20,174 nt of DNA from Simkania negevensis (GTDB taxonomy: Bacteria; Chlamydiota; Chlamydiia; Chlamydiales; JAFITR01), in contig JAFITR010000006.1 in assembly GCA_017116025.1 (NCBI GenBank), forward strand, positions 1 through 20,174, in the 5' to 3' direction. Below the pieces are notes generated by a model. It worked only from the letters and a program-made list of their open reading frames with translations. It was not told the DNA's origin and did no database searches. A program made the translations under genes and the position numbers. Positions 14,873 to 20,174 of this stretch are shown here, piece by piece (position 1 is the stretch's first letter; every line of letters begins with the position of its first letter).

Positions 14873-14983
14873 TTATTCAGGTGCCTCGACGAAGGAGGGG
14901 TGTTTGACAGGGAGGTTTCATCAAAAAAGAGTTTCCAGCAAGGATGTGTTGATTATCAATAGTTTGGGATGTTAAAAAACCGC

Positions 14984-15068
14984 CTCTGTGCGCTCTGTGC
15001 GCTCTGTGCGCTCTGTGATCTCTGTGGTATCATTTTTTTACACCACAGAGATCACAGAGCACACAGAG
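14984..15068. repeat. hairpin repeat built from 9-base CTCTGTGNN units
   Basis: The left arm is five tandem 9-base units: CTCTGTGCG three times (14984-15010), CTCTGTGAT (15011-15019) and CTCTGTGGT (15020-15028). After a 13-base loop containing seven Ts, the right arm is ACCACAGAG, ATCACAGAG and CACACAGAG (15042-15068). The inner 18 bases of each arm are exact reverse complements, and the next unit pairs in 8 of 9 positions, so 26 of 27 pair. The two outer left units have no partner. It sits between convergent genes (691-residue orphan and pgeF). The rest of 14873-15157 holds nothing I recognise apart from a short TTGATTATCAA palindrome near 14950. Such CACAGAG hairpins are widespread dispersed repeats in bacterial genomes. 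Confidence 0.9.
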
Positions 15069-15157
15069 AGAAGAGTTTGTGATATTGATCTCACTTAACA
15101 CTGACTATCAATGTCCTTTTGGTAAAATCGCTCTGGGGTGTCTGGATAGTTGTTTTT

Positions 15158-15907
15158 TTATAGTGCGGCGAGGGTGGCGTTACGTCCCGTCTTGTTATTG
15201 CGTCTATAGGAGAAGAATTCTTTTTCTGCTTGAAAGGTGTCTACTGAGGCTATCTCGATGTGGTGGCTGAGTACGCCGCCTGCTTGTAGCTGCATGCGTG
15301 CTATCTCCCACAGGTTGAAGTAGGCTGGTTTGTGTTGGTATTCCCAGAAGCTTTTAGGAAAGGTTTTTTCGTAGTCTATAAATTCTGAAGAGTCGGGGCC
15401 GAGGCTTGGTGAGATGGCAACGAGGATGTTTTCTTTTTGTGTTCCAAAGGCTTCTTGCATCGCTCGCAGTGTGGCGATATAGACGCCTTGCACAAGACCT
15501 TTCCATCCTGCGTGGACAACGCCCAGAGCGCGTTTGATCGGGTCGTAAAGTAAAGCGGCTTGACAGTCGGCGTGTTTGATCATCAGAGGCATATTTGGTC
15601 TATCGGTGATCATTGCATCGCAGACAGGAGGGCGTGTGGGGGGATCTCTTCTGATAAGGACGACGTTGTTACCATGTACCTGTTGGGCGAATACAAGGGG
15701 TGGTAGATTGAGGGTGTTACATATCTTGTCGATGTTGCCAGAGACGTTATTATCGTCATCGCCAACGTCGTAGGAGATGTTGAGGCTGTCGTAGGGAGAG
15801 GGGCTTTGTCCTCCTAGCTTTGTTAGGGTTGCTTGAGAGGTGAGGCCTGCTTCTGCCAGCATCTCATATTCGTGCCAGCGCAGTCCGTCACTGTTTTGTT
15901 GTTTCAT
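15158..15907 (-). CDS. pgeF: peptidoglycan editing factor / polyphenol-oxidase-like (laccase-domain) protein
   Basis: The YfiH/PgeF family are cytoplasmic metal-binding enzymes implicated in removing wrong amino acids from peptidoglycan precursors in E. coli; other members have been described as polyphenol oxidases or purine nucleosidases. The 249-residue protein has the three family metal-site motifs: QQVHGNNV with H78, KHADCQAALLYDP with C115, and VVHAGWKGLVQGV with H132. The start at 15907 fits normal family length, and it overlaps the end of the upstream gene by 20 bases, so the two are co-translated. The open frame extends to 16090 without family sequence. An editing factor is of interest in chlamydiae, where peptidoglycan is scarce, but the substrate cannot be told from sequence. 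Confidence 0.92.
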   Translation of the reverse strand: MKQQNSDGLRWHEYEMLAEAGLTSQATLTKLGGQSPSPYDSLNISYDVGDDDNNVSGNIDKICNTLNLPPLVFAQQVHGNNVVLIRRDPPTRPPVCDAMITDRPNMPLMIKHADCQAALLYDPIKRALGVVHAGWKGLVQGVYIATLRAMQEAFGTQKENILVAISPSLGPDSSEFIDYEKTFPKSFWEYQHKPAYFNLWEIARMQLQAGGVLSHHIEIASVDTFQAEKEFFSYRRNNKTGRNATLAAL

Positions 15908-16508
15908 TGTTTGTGTTCTCTTCACTGTTCTGTCTGGTGTTAACTTGGGCCAACAGGTTACGTATTTGAGGAAGGATGATTTTCTCGATCGCTGTCTGCG
16001 CTTCTTTTCTACTGTTGGGCAGTAGGAAGATAAAAGTTTTGCCATTGAGTCCGGCGTGGACGTTTTGGTCGAGAAGAAGTGCTCCCGCATTATCCCAGTT
16101 TACCTGGGTGTAGAGAGATTGAAAGGAGGAGAACTCCTCTTTGATAAGAGGTAGCAATGTTTTGTGTGCGATGTTTCCTTCTTCAACTGTTGTACCGCCA
16201 AAGATGAAGATGGTGTTGATGTTGGGGTTGGCTAGCCAGCTTTCTATTTTGCCTTTTATCTGCACAGCGTCTGGTTGAAGCAAGTCGGCAGTAAGGACGT
16301 TGTATTTCTCTTTCTCCAATAGCGCACGCACTTCGTTGAGAAGCTTCTGTTCGTTAGAGAAGTTGAGGTTGTCTATCGAAGGATGGGCGATAGCAGCAAG
16401 GGCGGTATTAACGATTTGTTGCTTTTCAAACGGCATAGCATCAGACGTGCTAAAGAAGATGGCGAATGCGGATAGCAGGAGGAAGAAAAAAGAGGGGAAT
16501 GTAACCAT
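15888..16508 (-). CDS. MoaB/MogA-fold protein with a hydrophobic N-terminal leader
   Basis: The 206-residue protein starts with a very hydrophobic segment (residues 2-20, many Phe and Leu) with no positive charge before it, so it could be a signal peptide or a membrane anchor. Residues about 60-183 line up with MoaB/MogA molybdopterin-binding proteins: NTIFIFGGTTVEEG and KTLLPLIKEEF match MoaB's GGTGLTEGD and LLPLFDREV regions, and TFIFLLPNSRKEAQTAIEKI matches its LPGST motif. Two ligand loops differ (GGTG to GGTT, PGS to PNS), so pterin binding may be lost. The C-terminus is Asn/Gln/Glu-rich. It overlaps pgeF by 20 bases. No cofactor-synthesis genes are nearby. Domain assignment is from remembered family patterns. 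Confidence 0.75.
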   Translation of the reverse strand: MVTFPSFFFLLLSAFAIFFSTSDAMPFEKQQIVNTALAAIAHPSIDNLNFSNEQKLLNEVRALLEKEKYNVLTADLLQPDAVQIKGKIESWLANPNINTIFIFGGTTVEEGNIAHKTLLPLIKEEFSSFQSLYTQVNWDNAGALLLDQNVHAGLNGKTFIFLLPNSRKEAQTAIEKIILPQIRNLLAQVNTRQNSEENTNNETTKQ

Positions 16509-16571
16509 AACGCGTTGCTTCTCATTTTAGGATGATGATGACGCGAGAGGCAAAAAAAAGCAATTTTCTAT

Positions 16572-16602
16572 TTGGCGCAACGGATGTAAGATGCTCTATA
16601 TT
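16572..16602 (+). promoter_or_regulatory. possible promoter for the small helical orphan
   Basis: TTGGCG (16572-16577) and TATATT (16597-16602) are separated by 19 bases, slightly long for a sigma-70-type promoter. A purine-rich AAAGGAG follows at 16609-16615 and precedes a 10-codon frame (16629-16661), not obviously meaningful. The remaining divergent region 16509-16724 shows nothing else I can name; the coding start at 16725 has AGGTAGGA just upstream. Confidence 0.3.
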
Positions 16603-16724
16603 AGAAAGAAAGGAGTTTTAGAACGATAATGTGCTCGCGTGATTGTAGCCTATTCCGATGATTTATATGGAGTCGGTGTGTGAAAGCCGCCATGCCTTTC
16701 TAAACCAAAAAGGTAGGATGGGTT

Positions 16725-17219
16725 ATGGTAGATATTATTGCGTTCGATATTGGTGAACTTGATATTGATGCGCTCAGTGATGAGCTGGATATTCTTGTTC
16801 CTAAGTATCTTGAGGCGATCAATGACCTTATAGATACTCGTGATCTTAAACAAATCCCTCACTATATACACAACATCGAAGTCTATTGGAATAGGCTGTC
16901 GATGCTCATTGAGCAATTAGAGGCTGAAGGGATCGGTAGTCCCGATCTTCATTCTGAAAGGACCCTCCAGGAAGGGCGACAGAAGGAGTTGGGCGCTCTT
17001 GAAGAGGTCTATCTGATGTTGAACAAGCGCATTAAACTTGGCCTGTGTTGTTGGGTTGATGGACTTTTGGACGCTTCTGAAAGCGTGCTCAGTCGTATGG
17101 ATAGGTTGTTAGAAGAGTTGGATTTTGAAGACGACCATCGTGATAGGAGGTTGATCAGGCAACTTAAGGAAGAAAATCGAAAGCTCTACCGGCAAACTGC
17201 TAACAAGCAGCAAGCTTAA
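16725..17219 (+). CDS. small acidic helical protein, unknown function
   Basis: I do not recognise this 164-residue protein. It is acidic at the N-terminus (many Asp and Glu in residues 3-40) and probably almost all helical. Leucine-rich stretches such as LSMLIEQLEAEG and LGALEEVYLMLNKRIKLG could pair in coiled coils or a small helical bundle, and the C-terminus is basic and Gln-rich. There is a Cys pair (LCCWVDG, about 108-112), and no signal peptide or membrane segment. AGGTAGGA precedes the ATG; an overlapping ATG at 16718 is out of frame. The gene stands alone on the plus strand, divergent from the MoaB-like gene, and its last codons touch the edge of the large inverted repeat. Confidence 0.75.
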   Translation: MVDIIAFDIGELDIDALSDELDILVPKYLEAINDLIDTRDLKQIPHYIHNIEVYWNRLSMLIEQLEAEGIGSPDLHSERTLQEGRQKELGALEEVYLMLNKRIKLGLCCWVDGLLDASESVLSRMDRLLEELDFEDDHRDRRLIRQLKEENRKLYRQTANKQQA

Positions 17220-17447
17220 CGAGACGTTGGAAGGTTAACGAGACATCGGAAGGAAACGCAAAGACGCTGAGAGCGCAAAGAAGAATTAACAAACAAAAGT
17301 TTTTTATCTATGAGAAAACAATTATGATTTTTGTTTTTTCTTGTAGTTCTGTGATTTCTATGGTCAATTGTATTTTTTTCTCTGCGCTTCTTTGCGCTCT
17401 CAGCGTCTTTGCGTTTCCTTCCGATGTCTTGTTAATCCGTTAAGCTT
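17212..17447. repeat. MITE-like element with 49-bp inverted repeats of GCAAAGA type
   Basis: The arms 17235-17283 and 17387-17435 are reverse complements at 48 of 49 positions, built from units such as CGCAAAGA, CGCTGAGA and GCGCAAAGA. An outer pair AAGCTTAACG/CGTTAAGCTT (17212-17221 and 17438-17447) frames the element; the left copy spans the stop of the upstream gene. A duplicate of the arm's outer end lies just outside the left arm (17216-17234 matches 17235-17253 at 17 of 19 positions). The AT-rich 103-base interior contains an 18-base stretch resembling the CTCTGTG repeat at 15011. It fills the gap between two convergent genes and, read from either side, would form a stable hairpin that could act as a bidirectional terminator. 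No transposase or target duplication is visible. Confidence 0.9.
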
Positions 17448-17454
17448 CCGTTGC

Positions 17455-18687
17455 CTATTCAACCCGTGAACTTAGTTCGCAGGCAAAGCCTCCTTCCCAC
17501 CCTTCTGCGTTAGGGGTTTGGGTATAAGGTCCTTTGGTGATTGTCAGATTTTCACTGTTGCACGTTTGTTCAATAATGGCTTCGTTTTCTTGAGCGAGGA
17601 TGCTGCATGTCAAGTACCAGATCTTCCCTCCGTTGTGAAGCAGTCGTGCAGCTTTTTTGAGGAGAGCCACTTGGGTTCTTTGCAGTGCATCGATGTTTTG
17701 TTTGTTTAGGCGCCAGCGTGCTTCTGGGCACTTGGCCAGGACGCCGCTGTTGCTGCATGGGGCGTCGACGATGACGAGGTTGTATTTTCTCTCTTCGGGG
17801 TAGTCTTCTCCACGGATTGTTGTCAGTAGAGCATTGATGTGAAATTTGGTGAGGTTTTCTTGCAGACGGATCATCCTCTTTGCGTTGGCATCATTGGCAT
17901 GGATTGTCGTTTGTGGAAAGGCGGCATGTAGGAGGATTGCTTTGCCTCCTGGGGCGGCGCAGATATCTAGCGCTGTTTTAGGCGCGTCCATCTTTTGGCA
18001 CAACTTTCCTGTGAGTGTTGCTTGTGTGATATTTTGGATGTAGAGGAGAGGGGAGTGGTAAGGATTTTCTATTGTGTTGAGGTCGGACAATGGCATGTTT
18101 GTGAAGGGTAGAGGATCTTTTGTGGCATCGTTTTTTTGTAAGAGGGTGGCCATTAGAGGTGGCGGGGTGTTTTGGGCGGCGAGAATGGAGATCACGTTTT
18201 CATGAGGGAGTGTTCGAAGCAACTCTTCTACAAACCAGTTGGGATAGGAGTAGTGTATCCCGAGCCCCTCGGGTGTGGTGGTAGCAGGCAGGGTGATGGG
18301 CTGTGAGGAGGCTTTCCTTAAGATGGCATTGACGAAAGAGGCGAAGGATGTGTGGAAGAGCTTTTTTGCGAGGTCAACAGACTCTGCTACGACGGCGTAG
18401 GCGGGTATTCTATCGAGAAACCAGAGTTGATAGAGGGCGGTATAGAGCAGGGCCTTTTTTTTGTTTTCCAATTTGAGAGAATTGCGTTTTGCTAAGCCTT
18501 GTAAACCATATTCTAAAGAACGTTTCCTGCGTACTGTTCCTGAAGCGATTTCAAATGCCAGGCGGAAATCAACCTCTTTGGGGGTGTGAAGTGTTTTCCA
18601 TCGTCCTAAAGACTCTTCGATAAAGTTCTCGTTTTGCAGAAAGTAGTGTAGAGCGTGGCATGCGGCGAGGCGGGCGGAAGGAGCCAT
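17455..18687 (-). CDS. rsmB: 16S rRNA (cytosine-5) methyltransferase, RsmB/Sun family
   Basis: RsmB methylates C967 of 16S rRNA (E. coli numbering) using S-adenosylmethionine. The 410-residue protein has the RsmB layout: an N-terminal NusB-like helical domain (about 1-130) and a C-terminal Rossmann methyltransferase. Visible motifs are the SAM-binding LDICAAPGGKAILL (about 240-253), VDAPCSNSGVL with C311, and YLTCSI with C361, the two cysteines of the m5C methyltransferase mechanism. The start at 18687 shares one base with the epmA stop (TAATG), so it is translationally coupled. The presence of the NusB-like domain favours RsmB over RsmF or other NOL1/NOP2 members. Its stop lies just outside the large inverted repeat. 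Confidence 0.94.
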   Translation of the reverse strand: MAPSARLAACHALHYFLQNENFIEESLGRWKTLHTPKEVDFRLAFEIASGTVRRKRSLEYGLQGLAKRNSLKLENKKKALLYTALYQLWFLDRIPAYAVVAESVDLAKKLFHTSFASFVNAILRKASSQPITLPATTTPEGLGIHYSYPNWFVEELLRTLPHENVISILAAQNTPPPLMATLLQKNDATKDPLPFTNMPLSDLNTIENPYHSPLLYIQNITQATLTGKLCQKMDAPKTALDICAAPGGKAILLHAAFPQTTIHANDANAKRMIRLQENLTKFHINALLTTIRGEDYPEERKYNLVIVDAPCSNSGVLAKCPEARWRLNKQNIDALQRTQVALLKKAARLLHNGGKIWYLTCSILAQENEAIIEQTCNSENLTITKGPYTQTPNAEGWEGGFACELSSRVE

Positions 18688-19613
18688 TAGGGGAGGACCT
18701 CAGCGATAAAGGAAGTGTTATGACGCGCCATCATGAGGCGGTCGAATCCTACAGCAACACCGCAGCAGTCTGGCAGTCCTTTGGCGAGTGCGTCTAGGAA
18801 ATGGATATCGATGGGGTAGAGGGGCTTGTTGAGCTTCCTCCTCTCTTCGTTGGCTTGTAGGAATCTGTTGTGTTGCTCCCGAGGGCAGACGAGCTCGTGG
18901 TAGCCGTTGGCAAGTTCGAGCCCACCGTAGAAGAGCTCGAATCGTTCGGCTGTTTCGATGCCGTCGACGACAGCCGTCTGTGCACATGCCGCCTGTGAAG
19001 CAGGGTAGTGGCTCAAAACGGTAATATGCCCTTTGTCAAAATAAGGCTCGACGACGAAGCTGACAATCGCGTTAAGGAGGTCATCCCTTTGGTCTCCTAC
19101 TGTCACGACAGGGTTGTCTATACCCGCTTTTGTTAGGCACGAAATGAGTTTGTCGATATTGGAGGTAAAGGGGTCTATGTGAGCAAACAGGTTGAGAGCT
19201 TGGCGGTATGTGTAGCGGCTAACGGGGGGATGGTCTTCTATGAATAACTTTGCAAAATCGACTGTTTCGATGATCATCTCTTCGAAAGAAAAGCCACAGC
19301 GGTACCATTCGGCCATGGTGAATTCTACACTGTGTGCGTCACCTTTTTCGTTATCTCTGAAGACGTGGGAGAGTTGGTAAATGTCGCCTGATCCTTCTAC
19401 TAATAACGCTTTCATCCTGTATTCTGGCGACGAGTGGAGGTAGTATGTCTTCGAACAAAAGAGATGTGCGGGGATGAGGTCGATGTGTGTGTCGATTGCG
19501 CCATGGGGAGAGAGGGCGGGGGTGTCAACTTCGATGATGTCACGTTCGGAAAAGAAAGAGCGTGCCTTGGTAAACATGGCAGCACGGTCGTGTAGCAGAG
19601 GATGTCTTAACAT
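18687..19613 (-). CDS. epmA: elongation factor P--(R)-beta-lysine ligase (EpmA/PoxA/GenX)
   Basis: EpmA is a truncated lysyl-tRNA synthetase paralogue that attaches beta-lysine to a conserved lysine of EF-P, helping ribosomes through proline runs. The 308-residue protein consists of only the class II catalytic core, without the anticodon-binding domain. Family sequences are in order: FFSERDIIEVDTP (motif 1 area), HSSPEYRMKALL, VFRDNEKGDAHSVEFTMAEW (motif 2), LANGYHELVCPREQ, and CCGVAVGFDRLMM (motif 3). The start at 19613 is 8 bases after the efp stop; the frame runs on upstream inside efp, but only as a low-complexity shadow. The adjacent efp carries the target lysine. The aminomutase EpmB that makes beta-lysine is not in the window. 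Confidence 0.94.
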   Translation of the reverse strand: MLRHPLLHDRAAMFTKARSFFSERDIIEVDTPALSPHGAIDTHIDLIPAHLFCSKTYYLHSSPEYRMKALLVEGSGDIYQLSHVFRDNEKGDAHSVEFTMAEWYRCGFSFEEMIIETVDFAKLFIEDHPPVSRYTYRQALNLFAHIDPFTSNIDKLISCLTKAGIDNPVVTVGDQRDDLLNAIVSFVVEPYFDKGHITVLSHYPASQAACAQTAVVDGIETAERFELFYGGLELANGYHELVCPREQHNRFLQANEERRKLNKPLYPIDIHFLDALAKGLPDCCGVAVGFDRLMMARHNTSFIAEVLP

Positions 19614-19621
19614 ATAAAGTA

Positions 19622-20174
19622 TTACTTGGAGACGCGGGAGACATATTCTCCTGTTCGCGTGTCGATCTTGACGATCTCGTCTTGTTCGATGAAGATGGGC
19701 ACTTGGATCTTTGCCCCGCTTTCTGTGATGGCGGATTTGAGGACGCGGCCTGAGCTGTCGCCACGCAGGCCAGGGTCTGTTTCTGTGATCTTCATCTCCA
19801 TGAATGTCGGCGGTTCGACAATGACAGGGGCTCCTTTGTAGAAGATGATATGGTAGATGTGATCGTCCATCAGCCATTGCTTGACACCCTCAACGCTGTT
19901 GTTGGGTACGGTGATCTGTTCGAATGAGCTGTCGTCCATGAATACCACCCCTTCTGTATCGATGTAGAGAAGGCGCATATCTGTTTCATGAACGTCGGCA
20001 AGATCGATCTTCTCTCCAGATTTAAAGGTCCGCTCGATTACCTTCCCTGTAAGTAGGTGTTTGAGCTTTGTTCGTACAAAAGCTTGCCCTTTGCCTGGCT
20101 TAACAAACTGGTTGTTGACTATGAGATATGGAGTTGCATCAATCTCTACTTTAAGCCCCGTCTTGAATTCGCTC
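19622..20174 (-). CDS. efp: elongation factor P (5' end beyond the window)
   Basis: EF-P binds the ribosome between the P and E sites and relieves stalling at polyproline. The visible 183 codons cover nearly the whole three-domain protein: SEFKTGLKVEID and FVKPGKGQAFVR in domain I, then MRLLYIDTEGVVFMDD, and the C-terminal TDPGLRGDSSGR and VPIFIEQDEIVKIDTRTGEY. By comparison with E. coli EF-P only about four to seven N-terminal codons are missing beyond the right edge. The lysine of PGKGQ (codon at 20090-20092) is the residue modified by EpmA, encoded directly downstream. Chlamydiae often carry two efp genes, from memory; this copy is the one tied to epmA. Confidence 0.97.
   Translation of the reverse strand, partial: SEFKTGLKVEIDATPYLIVNNQFVKPGKGQAFVRTKLKHLLTGKVIERTFKSGEKIDLADVHETDMRLLYIDTEGVVFMDDSSFEQITVPNNSVEGVKQWLMDDHIYHIIFYKGAPVIVEPPTFMEMKITETDPGLRGDSSGRVLKSAITESGAKIQVPIFIEQDEIVKIDTRTGEYVSRVSK

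Noticed and set aside
14984..15068. CRISPR-like short tandem repeats
   Set aside because: Units are 9 bases, contiguous, without spacers, and form a hairpin with their mirror image; there are no cas genes nearby.
16572..16590. Sigma-54 promoter (TGGCGC element) upstream of the small helical gene
   Set aside because: The GG at -24 position is not followed by GC at the required 10-base spacing (GT is found instead).
16629..16661. 10-codon frame after AAAGGAG upstream of the small helical gene, as a leader peptide
   Set aside because: The spacing from AAAGGAG to the ATG is about 13 bases, the peptide has no meaningful codon run, and no terminator or alternative stem follows.
17212..17447. Insertion sequence
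   Set aside because: The element is about 236 bases with no room for a transposase and no visible target-site duplication; only a MITE-like or repeat label is justified.
19614..19877. N-terminal extension of epmA reading back through efp
   Set aside because: The extension is Arg/His-rich and lies entirely in another frame of the well-conserved efp gene; EpmA proteins begin near the methionine at 19613.

Overview
The window reads as chromosomal DNA of a member of the Chlamydiae, most likely an environmental (amoeba-, protist- or animal-associated) lineage rather than Chlamydia itself. The strongest evidence is the type III secretion block, whose order sctJ - CT560-like gene - sctL - sctR - sctS - sctT is, as I recall it, the arrangement of C. 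trachomatis CT559-CT564. It is supported by the neighbouring rpoN and UvrD-type helicase genes (CT609/CT608 in C. trachomatis, from memory). Base composition looks like mid-to-upper 40s percent GC by eye (not counted). I cannot assign a family or species.

Layout. Bases 1-190 hold the possible tail of a plus-strand gene and two hairpins. Bases 191-5743 (minus strand) are the tightly packed secretion genes sctJ-CT560-like-sctL-sctR-sctS-sctT followed by ispH. Upstream, on the same strand, are aroB and a gene for a membrane protein with an HEGVH motif; they overlap by ATGA. A 240-base divergent region (7813-8052) with several hairpins and a good sigma-70-type promoter leads into rpoN (plus strand). 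rpoN converges with a UvrD/PcrA helicase gene, with only 5 bases between the stops. Two plus-strand genes of unknown function follow: one for an exported protein of about 359 residues and one for a 691-residue protein. The next pair is on the minus strand: a gene for a MoaB/MogA-like protein with a hydrophobic leader, overlapping pgeF. A small helical orphan (plus strand) comes next. The window ends with efp-epmA-rsmB on the minus strand; efp is cut by the right edge, probably by only a few codons.

How the genes work together. sctJ/R/S/T and sctL, with the SctK-position protein, encode the inner-membrane ring, export gate, stator and probably a sorting-platform adaptor of one secretion machine. 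efp, epmA and rsmB are a translation-related cluster: an EF-P with its beta-lysylation target lysine, the ligase that modifies it, and a 16S rRNA m5C methyltransferase. ispH and aroB are metabolic genes (isoprenoid and shikimate pathways) packed next to the secretion genes.

Most worth a second look: (1) two large hairpin repeats between convergent genes, built from short CTCTGTG-type and GCAAAGA-type units, the second carrying a decayed copy of the first inside it; (2) the exported MoaB-fold protein; (3) the HEGVH membrane protein coupled to aroB, with an attenuator-like leader; (4) the 691-residue orphan.
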